Source: Parabacteroides distasonis ATCC 8503
GTDB taxonomy: Bacteria; Bacteroidota; Bacteroidia; Bacteroidales; Tannerellaceae
Assembly (NCBI RefSeq): GCF_000012845.1
Contig: NC_009615.1
Coordinates: forward strand, 2,996,501 to 3,060,500
Direction: 5' to 3'
DNA length: 64,000 nt
In this document: positions 1-9,064 of the stretch, in pieces
Numbering within the stretch: the first letter of the stretch is position 1
How the letters are laid out: the number at the start of each line of letters is the position of its first letter
Position numbers and translations under genes: made by a program
The notes under the pieces: model-generated
The model's input: only the letters and a program-made list of their open reading frames with translations
What the model was told of the DNA's origin: nothing
Database searches by the model: none

Positions 1-95
1 TCCCCTACTTCATACCTCTCTCAAAAAGGGTATGTCACGATATCCCCCTTATATCAATCAAAAAGATCGAATACCGTCCATTTCACCAACAAAGC
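1..95 (+). repeat. Partial copy (A) of S-layer-associated intergenic repeat
   Basis: The first ~95 bases match the right-hand end of two longer repeats at 36386-36845 and 61540-62000. Shared blocks include 'aaaaaggg', 'tgtcacgat' and 'ttatatcaa'. Read in frame 1 it encodes a peptide with QKG.VTI..LYQ.K, alignable with the C-terminal half of the small ORFs in the other copies. The rest of this copy lies outside the window. It sits downstream of an S-layer-like gene, as does the 36-kb copy. Confidence 0.7.
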
Positions 96-119
96 CCTTA
101 TCTACCCTTATCAACAAAT

Positions 120-150
120 AAGGGGAAACAGCGCAATACTGTCTCCCCTT
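120..150 (-). terminator. Intrinsic terminator of first S-layer-like gene
   Basis: A 12-bp stem (120-131 with 139-150, AAGGGGAAACAG against CTGTCTCCCCTT, one mismatch) lies about 170 bp past the stop codon of the minus-strand gene. The stretch 151-316 between gene and hairpin holds no ORF. It is homologous to the 3' flank of the third S-layer-like gene (58090-58268), sharing 'ctcacgga', the flanking motif and 'ccgcacgggaat'. Confidence 0.6.
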
Positions 151-206
151 GCCTTTGATCCGTTTCCATCCTCACGGAAGTACTTACGGATGAACTTTAA
201 TTTATT

Positions 207-224
207 ACTTTAGTATTAATATTA
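207..224 (+). repeat. Inverted gene-flanking motif (3' copy)
   Basis: ACTTTAGTATTAATATTA here is the exact reverse complement of the leader motif just upstream of the second S-layer-like gene (40493-40510). Similar leader copies lie at 3250-3268 and 61160-61177. The third gene has the same 3' copy at 58147-58162. Two of the three genes are therefore bracketed by inverted copies of one short AT-rich motif. Confidence 0.6.
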
Positions 225-316
225 ATCCATTCCCGCTTGTTCGCCCTCTCGGGGTACTTGGATAATCCGCACGGGAATGATTTTCGATTTATCTTTTCAT
301 TATTCCTTTACATGTC

Positions 317-3238
317 TTATTTAACGACCACCTTTACAGTCTCGTCGCCAACCGTTACAAGAACGATTCCAGCAGGAACAGCGATCGTAGCGTTATCGGA
401 AGTGACAACTGTCTCTGCCAACGGCATACCCAACAAGTTGCGAACATAAGCCGTCTCGCCTTGAGCGCCTTGGATCGTTACGGAACCGGCGTTGCCGATC
501 ACTACGACAGAAGAAGACGCAGAGTTATCGATAGACTCATTAGATGTAGGATTACCCTCACCTACTGTTACCGGCAACGCTTTAGAAGTATCAGAAGTAA
601 AGCCTAACTTACCGTTCAACGCATACAAATATTTTGTAGGTTGGTCTACCGGTCTCACCGAATAACCGGCATCCAACTTCGTGATATAAAATTTGAAGTT
701 ATTTATACCTCCAAGGCAAACATCTTCCTTAGCTTCTGCCGCAACAACCACATTCTTTCCGTTTACAGTTGTATTGATCGTATCGACACCTGCTAAAGTA
801 GCCGGACGGAAAATGGCTTTAACATCTGTATTCTGATCAGCTTCAGCTCCATAAGTACCTTCCAAACCATAGTTCTCGTCATAAGTAAACTTAGCTTGAG
901 CCTCATTCCAATAACGTAATGAGTCTTGAGCGAAATACAAGAAATTTCTTACCGGAGCAACGGAGTCACCTTCAGCGATACCTTTAGAGATATAGAAAGA
1001 AGGAAGCTCTGCCTTGCTATCCGCCGTATCCAACCAGAAAGTCAAACCCTCCGCGCCAATGATACCCTCAAGGATACCATTCTTATTTTCCTTCAAGGAG
1101 ATCGAACCTTCCTCACTATCCAATGTCGCATGTCTCGGAACAGCATCCAAGCTAGCACCCATCTGGAAGAAATCTACCACTACTTTCGCATAATCCGCCT
1201 TTTCCGCACCAACTAGATCTTCATCGAAGCTAGGAGTATTCACATCCACTTTCAACATTTTAGCGTCAGGCTTGACAACTTCATTATAATTATCGGCAGC
1301 CTCGTCAGCGTCAAGAGCCTCATCCAAGCAGATTACGGAATAAGTGCCGTCAACATTCTTCTTGAATACCAAGCGAGAAAGATAGTCCGCTTTCTTATCG
1401 TTGTAATCAACCAACTTATAGTCGGAACTCTCATGCTTCAAACCCTTCTTATCGTCAACCAAATAGTAAGCTTGAATAGTCAACATATCCGCTTTCTTCT
1501 TAGCCACCTCGTCATCCTTCAAATAGATGTACTCAACATTATTTTTAACAGCCTCTGCCTTCTCCAAGCTCCAAGCGTAGCTCTTAGCGGCATCACTTAC
1601 CGGCTCAAATTTAGAACCATCGGTATTATAGTTCATATACACTTTCTCTACGGCAACAGAGGACTCGCCATTAAATACCAACTGAGCCTTTTGCTTCAAT
1701 TGAGCGTCAGAAAGAGCCAAGAAGCCATCATTAGCGCTTACGGCAACTAATTTGATATTCTCGGCAGGAATATCACCAACCGAAGTCTTTACGGCTTGAT
1801 AAATTCCAGCCTTGTCTGTCTTATACAAATTAGCATTAAACGTTTCATTCGTCTCAAGATTCTTAAACGTAACAGCACCGGAACCCTGCATACTTACAAT
1901 TACCCATTGTGCAACAGGAGCCTTCAAGTCAACCTTAGCAGGAGCCAAAGCCTCGTTAGAGAAAGAAGCGGTAGCACGAGCCTCTTCAGTTTTCGCATAC
2001 GTAGAAACCAAATATTTACCATACAAAGACTCACCTTCTTCACCATCGGCAGGTTTAGTTCCTGTGAAGTAGATATTATAGATAGCGGCACCGTCAGTCT
2101 TCAACAGATCAGAAGCCTTTGCCCATGTATTTCCTGTAGTCTGGGCCAAGGAAAGCTTATCAGTGGAACCCTTCGTAGTGATATAAGTCTTCAAACCACC
2201 AGTGGTCAAGGAATAAGCTCCTACATAAACAGTTAACTCTGAACCAAAGTTCTCATCTGTGCCCTTCGTTACCTTCACACCTGTCATCTTGATCGTATAT
2301 TGACCAGCCTTGTTTGCCAAGTCATCTTCAGAAACACCATAGATAGCGTTCATGAAAGCGATCTTACCGTCTTTCTTAACATTGGTAGCGTTCAGTTTCT
2401 CGCCCTTTACGGTAGTGAAACCGAAACCCTCACCTTTAGCAGCATCCAAGCTCGTGATACCGAAAGTAGCGTTCGGGTTCAATACGATGAAAGTAGCGGC
2501 TTTCAAGTTATCTGCGGTTACACCACCCTCCTTAGCCAACTTCAAACCAGCGGCGTTAGCTACAACGAAACACTCGCCGGAAACCTCAGTCTCACCTAAC
2601 TCCAATGTAGAATTAACAGTAGAAGCGTCGATAGCGAACATCTGCTCTCCAAACGGATTCACGTCAGCCTCGGAAGCGGCGTTCGGGAATTTAAAAGAGA
2701 ACCCCTTACCGGAAAGATTGCTGTTCAAATCACTAGAGGTTGTTCCTTTTTTAGCGATAAGCATTTTTGCTACATTTGCGGCAGTAGCCATATCATAAGC
2801 CAAAGGTTTACCTCCTAATGTAATTTTATCATCATTATAGTTATCATCGGTATTATTGTCATCATAAGTAAACCAACAATAACCTTTCTTCACATCATCC
2901 TCGCTAGCGGCCTCAACAAACGTGGATCCTTCCTTACCATAAACCACCTTTCCAGCAGCGTCTACCAGTTTAAACATCAATTTACCATTCTCGGTCTTTA
3001 CGCCTGTAACCGTGAAGACACCAGCTTCGCTTTCTGTAACGGTATTCGCAAACTTATAAGCAGCGTCCGTCACTTTCGCTGATTTCAAGAAAGATGTACC
3101 CTCTTCATTTCCCAAATAGACTTTCAGACCTTCTGTTGGCTTAGCTTCCTTCTGAGAATAAGTAGTTCCATCCGCAGCAAACGCCACACCTGCCATAAGC
3201 AAGAACGACGCAAACATAGTAGAAATTCTCTTGTTCAT
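317..3238 (-). CDS. S-layer-like secreted protein with DUF6383 C-terminus (copy 1)
   Basis: A 973-residue exported protein. It starts with a signal peptide (residues 1-21, ending ...GVAFA) and ends in a ~75-residue module also found in the proteins at 37 kb and 58 kb (SVTIQGAQGE..., then SDNATIAVPAGI, then VKVVVK). The body is acidic, Lys/Ala-rich and probably all beta, with a 'DVNPFG' motif near residue 193 that also occurs in copy 2. No catalytic motif is visible. From family knowledge, these are Parabacteroides surface-layer glycoproteins. The C-terminal module resembles a T9SS type A sorting domain (inference). Its promoter lies in a segment flanked by inverted repeats and points away from the gene, so the gene is predicted OFF in the sequenced orientation. 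Confidence 0.8.
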   Translation of the reverse strand: MNKRISTMFASFLLMAGVAFAADGTTYSQKEAKPTEGLKVYLGNEEGTSFLKSAKVTDAAYKFANTVTESEAGVFTVTGVKTENGKLMFKLVDAAGKVVYGKEGSTFVEAASEDDVKKGYCWFTYDDNNTDDNYNDDKITLGGKPLAYDMATAANVAKMLIAKKGTTSSDLNSNLSGKGFSFKFPNAASEADVNPFGEQMFAIDASTVNSTLELGETEVSGECFVVANAAGLKLAKEGGVTADNLKAATFIVLNPNATFGITSLDAAKGEGFGFTTVKGEKLNATNVKKDGKIAFMNAIYGVSEDDLANKAGQYTIKMTGVKVTKGTDENFGSELTVYVGAYSLTTGGLKTYITTKGSTDKLSLAQTTGNTWAKASDLLKTDGAAIYNIYFTGTKPADGEEGESLYGKYLVSTYAKTEEARATASFSNEALAPAKVDLKAPVAQWVIVSMQGSGAVTFKNLETNETFNANLYKTDKAGIYQAVKTSVGDIPAENIKLVAVSANDGFLALSDAQLKQKAQLVFNGESSVAVEKVYMNYNTDGSKFEPVSDAAKSYAWSLEKAEAVKNNVEYIYLKDDEVAKKKADMLTIQAYYLVDDKKGLKHESSDYKLVDYNDKKADYLSRLVFKKNVDGTYSVICLDEALDADEAADNYNEVVKPDAKMLKVDVNTPSFDEDLVGAEKADYAKVVVDFFQMGASLDAVPRHATLDSEEGSISLKENKNGILEGIIGAEGLTFWLDTADSKAELPSFYISKGIAEGDSVAPVRNFLYFAQDSLRYWNEAQAKFTYDENYGLEGTYGAEADQNTDVKAIFRPATLAGVDTINTTVNGKNVVVAAEAKEDVCLGGINNFKFYITKLDAGYSVRPVDQPTKYLYALNGKLGFTSDTSKALPVTVGEGNPTSNESIDNSASSSVVVIGNAGSVTIQGAQGETAYVRNLLGMPLAETVVTSDNATIAVPAGIVLVTVGDETVKVVVK

Positions 3239-3311
3239 AATCTCTAATTTAAATATTAATAATAGTGTTAATTAAATATCTCTCAACTCTTTAATTATCC
3301 TTCGCCATACC

Positions 3312-3530
3312 AAAACGACTAGTCTAGACCATCATTTAGATCTTGCGTTTTTGAAGAGAGAAAACGGGAGGTTTGTTTACGGAATCGGTTGTTTCGTAAA
3401 GGATAGGCTATCCTATTGATAAGAAAGCGAATAAGGGATGAAAAAAATAGCTCGGAAGGGTTGCAGGTATCAAAGAAACGCGTACCTTTGCAAATGACGA
3501 ATTAAAACGATCGTTTATACTAGCCGTTTT
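3312..3530 (+). promoter_or_regulatory. Invertible promoter segment of S-layer copy 1 (OFF orientation)
   Basis: Inverted repeats at 3312-3334 and 3508-3530 match at 18 of 23 positions, with sites centred on cgatcg-like cores and AAAACG ends. They flank a Bacteroidetes promoter reading rightward: TTG at 3461-3463 and TACCTTTG at 3483-3490, 22 bp start to start. The target gene lies to the left on the minus strand, so the promoter points away from it. The inner sequence is clearly homologous to the cassettes at 61.2 kb and 40.6 kb. Recombination between the repeats would turn the gene on. Confidence 0.75.
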
Positions 3531-3601
3531 ATTAGATAAATCAGTCCTTGATATTATTGGTATGTATTACTAAAGCCTATTCATATACATCATATTCTTT
3601 A

Positions 3602-3615
3602 ATGTACGTGTACAT
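3602..3615. promoter_or_regulatory. Conserved GTAC palindrome distal to the invertible segment
   Basis: ATGTAC-GT-GTACAT. Similar palindromes lie at 40777-40792 and 61498-61515, each on the far side of the promoter cassette from its S-layer gene. Sharing by three otherwise divergent intergenic regions suggests a protein-binding site. Function unknown. Confidence 0.45.
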
Positions 3616-3679
3616 ATATAATATAATTTCCAAAAATCCTCCTCTAGGTTAACGCATACTTGATTTCGCAGGCCGTAGA

Positions 3680-3780
3680 AGGCTTTCCAAGTGATCAGTT
3701 ATTCACTTCCCGAGCCGTTAGTTAGCGGCTATATATAGCCGCTAGTTATTCATTCGACAAGCCGTTAGTTATTCACTTCA
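3680..3780. repeat. Degenerate short repeats around a 22-bp palindrome
   Basis: Units resembling 'gccgttagttattcacttc' recur around 3690-3710, 3742-3755 and 3761-3779. They surround a perfect palindrome at 3723-3744 (TAGCGGCTATA and its complement). I see no gene in 3540-4050. The remainder of that stretch shows nothing recognisable. Confidence 0.5.
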
Positions 3781-4026
3781 GCAGCCAATGGCACTCTATC
3801 AAACAGCTAGGCCTCCCTACTCCGATAAACAATCGTGCCCCAAAAGACTTTGAACTCACAGAGCATGCACCGATAAGTCGGCACTAAGCAACCATTAACA
3901 GAAATAATGGCTAAAATAGGCTGGAATGACCGCACTAAATTCAAACGGAAATATATCAATTTTAATCTATTGTCATGATTTAAGGCTATCCCCCATGAAT
4001 ATCGGATGAGTCGGAATTTCTACTGC

Positions 4027-4148
4027 CTCATTGTTTTAGGAAAGTGATAAAGAGCAAAAAAAGGAGTTAAGCCATAGACTTAACTCCTTTTCTCTCAGCT
4101 TTAGTCGGGATGACTGGATTCGAACCAGCGACCACACGCCCCCCAGAC
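4027..4148. repeat. Left attachment site (attL): duplicated tRNA-Pro 3' half and downstream region
   Basis: Bases 4103-4148 are identical to 11970-12015, the 3' half of tRNA-Pro(GGG). The homology extends leftward imperfectly (4027-4102 against 11894-11969, including 'cattgttttaggaaagtg' and the terminator). After position 4148 the match stops and the tRNA 5' half is missing. This is the usual product of tyrosine-recombinase integration into a tRNA gene. Confidence 0.9.
4059..4091 (-). terminator. Original tRNA-Pro terminator, now stranded at attL
   Basis: A 13-bp stem (4059-4071 with 4079-4091; AAAAGGAGTTAAG arm) is bordered by A/T runs on both sides. It corresponds to the hairpin at 11932-11957 behind the intact tRNA, so it probably ended that transcript before the element inserted. 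Confidence 0.65.
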
Positions 4149-4518
4149 CGATACAGACAGTCAAGCGAGCAGCATCCAAATGCTCGTCTTTCGAGCAGAA
4201 AACTATGGTTTTATGCGGGATTACACTAGTATTCCCCTATTTCCTCTCGAAGAAATAGGAGAAAACAGCAAAAGAAAAAAAATAACATACTAATAATCAA
4301 ATAGATATTTTTCACATAAATCTATCGCTAATTGCTTTAGCTTGCATAAGCAAGCCTTTATTATTTTAGGAATATTTTAGGAAAGAAAACATAGATCAGC
4401 CCATAAATAGCTAAAAGTTAAATATTACTAACAAGGTATCACAACTATAACTCATTTAAAGCAATCATATAAAATCGGCTCATTATTTTTGCGGTATAAA
4501 CTTTAAAATAATAGAATC

Positions 4519-5787
4519 ATGGCAACATTGAAAATAGTGCTTCATACAGCGAATCTAAGAAAGGATGGTACTTATCCTGTATCACTAAGAGTTATCAAGT
4601 ACATGAAAACAAAATACTGCTCTACAGGGTTATATGCACATCTAAGCGAATGGGATGAAAGAGCGGAGCGTTTTGTTAACAACAAGAAAATCTGTCCAAT
4701 GAACAAAGAATACAATGCAAGAATTATTGAATTAGTAGCAAGGGCACAAGCGGTTATCCTTCAATTCGATCGGGATGGTATAGATTGGACGCTTAATCAA
4801 TTCGAAGAAGAATTTACCCATAAAACAAAAAAGGGGAAATTTTTAGATTACGCCAACAAGATCATAAAGAATTTGAAAGAGACTGGGCACAATACCACTA
4901 GTAAAATATATGAAGCGGTTATTCACAACTTATCATTATTTGATCCCAAACTAAAGAGTAGGCTGTTGCAAGAAATAGACATAAAATACATCCATGCCTA
5001 CAATTCCTTTATGGAAAAACGAGGATGGGTCGGTAATACGAGGTTACATGAGATGAAAACTTTAAGAGCCATATTGAATCGAGCTATATTGGAAAAAGAG
5101 TGCACCGCCAATTTTTATCCTTTTGGGAAAGGAGGATTCCCTATCTCCTCTTTAGCGGAGGAGACACGCAAAAGGTATCTCTCTGAGGAATCGCTCAAAA
5201 AACTGATAGGCACAAAATCGAATAACAAGAAAAACGAGGAGGCCAGACTTCTATTCATTTTCTCCTATCTATGTTTCGGCATGAGCTATGTAGACATGGC
5301 TAACTTGAAAAAAGATAATATCATTACAGAAAACGGGAAAGAGTATATTATATATAAACGACATAAGACTGAGCATAACAAAAACGCAAAATTCATTAAA
5401 ATACCTCTAGGCAAAGACCTAAAGGAAATACTCGAGTGGTTCTTTAACAACAGCAAGCTATTAGGCGACCATATACTTCCATTGATGACAATAGATTGTA
5501 CTGGGGACAAATTATACGATCATTTACAAAGAAGACGTGCGAAATACAACAATTACCTTAAACGTTTGGCTACAGAATTTGAGCTGCCAGAGAAGATCAC
5601 AAGCTATGTGAGCCGTCATTCGATGGCTATGACATTACAAGATGATGGAACACCAAGGGAGATCATCAGCCAAATCATGGGACATAAGGACTTGAAAACG
5701 ACGAATGTCTATCTAGACAGCTTTGGTAATGAGAAAATTGAAGAAGTTACGAATAAATCTCTCTATAAAAATAGAATAGCATTATGA
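4519..5787 (+). CDS. Tyrosine recombinase / integrase of the tRNA-Pro element
   Basis: 422 residues with the Bacteroides integrase layout: N-terminal arm-binding domain (~1-95, starting MATLKIVLHT), SAM-like core-binding domain (~100-200) and catalytic domain (~215-410). Visible catalytic elements are the beta-hairpin Lys (YKRHKTEHNKNAK), SYVSRHS (box II Arg), MGHKDLKTTNVYL with the His and the nucleophilic Tyr. The position usually holding the first catalytic Arg reads CFGMSYVDM, so that Arg seems absent, as I recall for IntDOT-type enzymes. The gene lies 370 bp inside attL. Its stop overlaps the next start (ATGA), so the two are translationally coupled. Confidence 0.92.
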   Translation: MATLKIVLHTANLRKDGTYPVSLRVIKYMKTKYCSTGLYAHLSEWDERAERFVNNKKICPMNKEYNARIIELVARAQAVILQFDRDGIDWTLNQFEEEFTHKTKKGKFLDYANKIIKNLKETGHNTTSKIYEAVIHNLSLFDPKLKSRLLQEIDIKYIHAYNSFMEKRGWVGNTRLHEMKTLRAILNRAILEKECTANFYPFGKGGFPISSLAEETRKRYLSEESLKKLIGTKSNNKKNEEARLLFIFSYLCFGMSYVDMANLKKDNIITENGKEYIIYKRHKTEHNKNAKFIKIPLGKDLKEILEWFFNNSKLLGDHILPLMTIDCTGDKLYDHLQRRRAKYNNYLKRLATEFELPEKITSYVSRHSMAMTLQDDGTPREIISQIMGHKDLKTTNVYLDSFGNEKIEEVTNKSLYKNRIAL

Positions 5788-6509
5788 GAATAGCGGCTTA
5801 TGAAAATTTCATCACTAAATTATTGATGAATAACAAATGCATGGATATAAATGAGATCGATAAGTATATTCTCCGAACGACCTCTAATAATTACAATCTA
5901 GTAAAAAAACAACTAGATAGAACAAACAAGCTGTTAGAAGAAAGATACGAGCGATACGGATGCCTAACAGAAGAAGATAATGTAGAGGCATTAAAGAAAG
6001 GATATTACGATCTTGGGAAAATTGGATTAACTTTGGAAGAAATAAGAAAGAAAATTGCTAAATTCCAGATAGATAAAGAATCCCCAATGGGTATTCAGAT
6101 CGAGAAGGACTGGAATTTCGCAACATTCTTATTACAAGATCTTTTGCAATTAGAGAATATGAATCTAATAACTTATTCAAGGCTATTAGAAGAGAGATTA
6201 TCAGAACTATCTAAAAATAAGACAAATAAAAAGACCTATAATAAGCCTAACAACAAAGAAACAACAATAAAAACAAATAGCCCAACTACTAATTCTAGTG
6301 ACATCATGACTATTGATGAGATCTGCGCATTATTACATCTATCAAAAAGTAAGATCTATCACATGGCTTGTGCACATGAGATACCTCATCACAAACTAAA
6401 CCCTAGTAAAAAAGGGCGACTGTATTTCTTTCGTTCAGAAATAGAAGAGTGGCTAAGAAATAAACGCATTAGAACTGTCGATGAGTTCTTATTACAATTC
6501 GAAAATTAA
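5784..6509 (+). CDS. HTH (excisionase-like) DNA-binding protein
   Basis: 241 residues, overlapping the integrase by 4 bp. The N-terminal ~170 residues are charged and helical with a Lys/Thr/Asn-rich linker (~150-170). The C-terminus carries a MerR/excisionase-type winged helix (MTIDEICALLHLSKSKIY..., then GRLYFFRSEIEEWL, ~175-230). Such domains in integrative elements direct excision or regulate element genes. Position beside the integrase supports a recombination directionality or control role, which is inferred. Confidence 0.75.
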   Translation: MRIAAYENFITKLLMNNKCMDINEIDKYILRTTSNNYNLVKKQLDRTNKLLEERYERYGCLTEEDNVEALKKGYYDLGKIGLTLEEIRKKIAKFQIDKESPMGIQIEKDWNFATFLLQDLLQLENMNLITYSRLLEERLSELSKNKTNKKTYNKPNNKETTIKTNSPTTNSSDIMTIDEICALLHLSKSKIYHMACAHEIPHHKLNPSKKGRLYFFRSEIEEWLRNKRIRTVDEFLLQFEN

Positions 6510-6602
6510 TAATAATAAGATAATAAGATAAGAATCATCAATGATTTATTGATTTCTATTGATCTATAATATTATATATAAAGATAGAAAGGAGTAAGAA
6601 AT

Positions 6603-7580
6603 ATGTATGATAGTATTCATTTAGTGATAAAGGAGAGCGATTTGGACTCTCCTTTATCCTTTTTAGAGGAGATTCCATGTAAGATTGATCTAGATAAAAG
6701 GAAATGCACTCAGTATAGTGTTTTTGGTCATATAGAAAAGATGAGTGTCATGGTCTACGGTGCCACTCTCTCTATTTTGGGAAGTCTATCTACTTGGAAT
6801 AAGGGGAATAATATCTATGGGATAGAGTTCAAAGATATAAAAAATGCGATTGATTCTTTGGGGAAGTGCCTTGGTGTCCCTCTAGATAAAGCCATCGTTA
6901 AAAGGATCGATGTCGGCCAATCTTTTAAAATGGATTTTCTCCCCCATCTCTATTATCCTAGCTTATATCATCTAAATAAGTTTGGAAGATCTGATCTAAA
7001 AGTTACTTCTTTATATTTCGGGAAAAAAAGTAAAAAAGAAGATGGCGGTAATTTAGCTCTTGTCTTCTATGACAAGAATGCGCAGCTAAGGAAAAAGGGG
7101 GATAGCTATCCGTTGGTACAAAAGTCTCTCAATTTATTGAGGTATGAATTTAGGATAAAGGATACAAAAACTTATTTTAGGCGTGATATACGTTGTTTTG
7201 AATTGTTTTCAGCGGATTTCTATCGGAATGTGATTCATTTATGGTATAGCATGTATTGCGATATTGATAAACGGCTAGAAATACTTGAGGAGCTTTATAA
7301 TCCTAAATTCAATGGAGTAAATGAACTGAATGATTCTTGCGTAGCTTTATGTATCCATGCATTTGATATAGAAAAAGCTATCGAGATAGCTTCGGAGAAA
7401 GGAATGATTACGCCGCAAAATAAACACAATGTCCTAAAAAGGGTAAAAAAGATAAAGGAAGGGCTGGTTAATTTAAATCTGGGACCTTCCTTGATCGATG
7501 AATTGAGCGAGAAAATAGAGGCCGAATATAAAAGACAGCTTGAGGAGCTGGAAAAATACAACGATTCATTGCCTAGTTAA
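6603..7580 (+). CDS. Phage/plasmid replication protein, gene II/X-like
   Basis: 325 residues. Features typical of the phage replication CRI (gene II) family are visible: VKRIDVGQSF near residue 100, NLALVFYDKNAQL near 150-165 and LRYEFRIKDTKTYF near 185. Family members start rolling-circle replication by nicking the origin. A replication protein next to an integrase suggests the excised element can replicate as a circle. No packaging or coat genes accompany it. The likely origin would be in the gene-less stretch immediately downstream. Confidence 0.7.
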   Translation: MYDSIHLVIKESDLDSPLSFLEEIPCKIDLDKRKCTQYSVFGHIEKMSVMVYGATLSILGSLSTWNKGNNIYGIEFKDIKNAIDSLGKCLGVPLDKAIVKRIDVGQSFKMDFLPHLYYPSLYHLNKFGRSDLKVTSLYFGKKSKKEDGGNLALVFYDKNAQLRKKGDSYPLVQKSLNLLRYEFRIKDTKTYFRRDIRCFELFSADFYRNVIHLWYSMYCDIDKRLEILEELYNPKFNGVNELNDSCVALCIHAFDIEKAIEIASEKGMITPQNKHNVLKRVKKIKEGLVNLNLGPSLIDELSEKIEAEYKRQLEELEKYNDSLPS

Positions 7581-8023
7581 AGAAAATATATACTTTTGTT
7601 CTGTCCGTAAGGAACGGGCAGGGCGTTTAAGATATTATCCCTATTGTTTGGAATCTGGACAATTTCAAAATATGATGGGGTTAATAGGCGGCAACGTCCA
7701 CGTTTTGTATATACATGCTTCTCAAAGCCATGTAGATATAGGCGTGGACTGTTACGTTTATCCATCATATTGGGCAGTCCAGAGCCTCAAACATAGGATA
7801 AACTAGCAGTTCCACGCTCCTTATTTGTAACCTTCCCCTTTGGAGCTGAGAGGAAATTCACTGTATTACTCGTAATTATCAAATCTACAGATAAGTATAA
7901 AGGTCGCACTTTTATCTGTAAGCTCCTACTATAAGACTAGAAAAATCAGATAATTTTGTTTTGGTAGGAGGAGTATATAAGATGATTACCAGGTAATACG
8001 TTGATTAATGCTATTATTTCAGT
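7581..8023. other. Gene-less stretch with several dyads, possible replication origin
   Basis: 443 bp without a convincing ORF. It contains an inverted repeat (GTCCACG near 7696 with CGTGGAC near 7743), a hairpin around 7890-7926 (ACAGATAA...TTATCTGT) and a CTCCTAC/GTAGGAG pair (about 7922 and 7963). Clustered dyads directly after a rolling-circle-type replication gene fit a double- or single-strand origin, but no nick site can be identified. Confidence 0.35.
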
Positions 8024-8668
8024 ATGAGAAACATGGATGAGGAAAACTATGGCATAGTCTATGCCTTGACCAACCCCGCTATGCCAGGGCTTGTAAAGAT
8101 CGGTATGACCTCAAAGCTAGAGATCGATCAAAGAAAAAATCAGTTGTATTTCGGTAGCAGTGGGGTACCATTGCCTTTTGAATGCGTATACGCATGTAAG
8201 GTAAAGGACTTCGAGAAAACAGAGAAAGCGCTTCATATCGCTTTTGCTCCCCACCGGATCAATCCTAATCGGGAGTTCTTCAAGATGGAAGTAGAAAGGG
8301 TAATCGCTATATTAGAGCTATTGGGGCCTAACAACGCTATCAAAGAGGTGGAAGAGGATTTAGAGGCGGGAATAAGCGATCAGGAAAGGTCTGCGAGAGA
8401 GAGCATGAAGAAAAGAGCGCCTTTTAGTTTTGAGAGAATGATGATCCCTGTCGGTGCCAAGCTAAATTACAGGGATGACGACAGCATAGAGATCGAGGTG
8501 GCAGAAAAAAACAAAGTGATATACAATGGTGAGACCATGTCTTTAACCGCAGTGACAAGATTATTTAAACCTTATGTTGTTCATCCTACCCCTTATTGGA
8601 CTTATGAGGGCAATAAACTCTCTGATCTCTGGGAGATTTCATTAGGAGAATGTTGCTCTGAGGAATAA
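8024..8668 (+). CDS. GIY-YIG / T5orf172-like nuclease-domain protein
   Basis: 214 residues. The N-terminal ~95 residues match the T5orf172 branch of the GIY-YIG fold: YGIVYALTNPAMPGLVKIGM, then a FECVYACKV strand, HIAFAPHRINPNREFF, and a helix (VERVIAILELL). The C-terminal half (FERMMIPVGAKLNYRDDDSIEIEV) resembles small beta domains attached to such proteins, probably substrate-binding. Phage-borne members are thought to cut DNA. Its role here may be element exchange or host interference (inference). MDEE at 8033 is an alternative start. Confidence 0.7.
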   Translation: MRNMDEENYGIVYALTNPAMPGLVKIGMTSKLEIDQRKNQLYFGSSGVPLPFECVYACKVKDFEKTEKALHIAFAPHRINPNREFFKMEVERVIAILELLGPNNAIKEVEEDLEAGISDQERSARESMKKRAPFSFERMMIPVGAKLNYRDDDSIEIEVAEKNKVIYNGETMSLTAVTRLFKPYVVHPTPYWTYEGNKLSDLWEISLGECCSEE

Positions 8669-8719
8669 TTGGGCTGATCTTTATTCCATAAAAAGAGTAT
8701 ATCTATTAAAACAATCATT

Positions 8720-8998
8720 ATGGAAAAAGATCTTGAAAGGAGAATTGTCATAGAGCGCCTAAAAAAGGCGGGGATAGACGATGAAAGAGCCAAGGAGTTC
8801 CTTCAAGTAATCCCCGCAAAAGAGGCGTATGAGAATCTACGCAGGAATGAGATCCTAAAGAGAGTGATCGCCGAGATCGGTTTGAAAGAGGTTGAGAAAG
8901 GGGCGAAAAGAATGGGAGTGACTATCGATGAGTTTGCCAAGGAGTTCGACCGAGGGGATTATACAGGTAGTTTACAAGTGTTATCTAAAAAGGATTAA
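8720..8998 (+). CDS. Small charged helical protein, unknown
   Basis: 92 residues, 51 bp after the GIY-YIG gene and in the same direction. It is Lys/Glu-rich and predicted all-helical (MEKDLERRIVIERLKKAGID..., ending QVLSKKD), with no cysteine, signal peptide or membrane segment. I recognise no family. Size, charge and position would suit a partner or regulator of the upstream nuclease, which is a guess. Confidence 0.55.
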   Translation: MEKDLERRIVIERLKKAGIDDERAKEFLQVIPAKEAYENLRRNEILKRVIAEIGLKEVEKGAKRMGVTIDEFAKEFDRGDYTGSLQVLSKKD

Positions 8999-9064
8999 CA
9001 TGATAACTGAAATATTCGGAGCAAAATAAATACTGGTTATTAACAAGGAAAAACGACTAAAAAC

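Noticed and set aside
1796..2236. Plus-strand frames of 60-225 codons inside the S-layer-like, alaS, susC, porU and helicase genes
   Set aside because: They are antisense shadows of strongly coding minus-strand genes, without family matches or ribosome sites.
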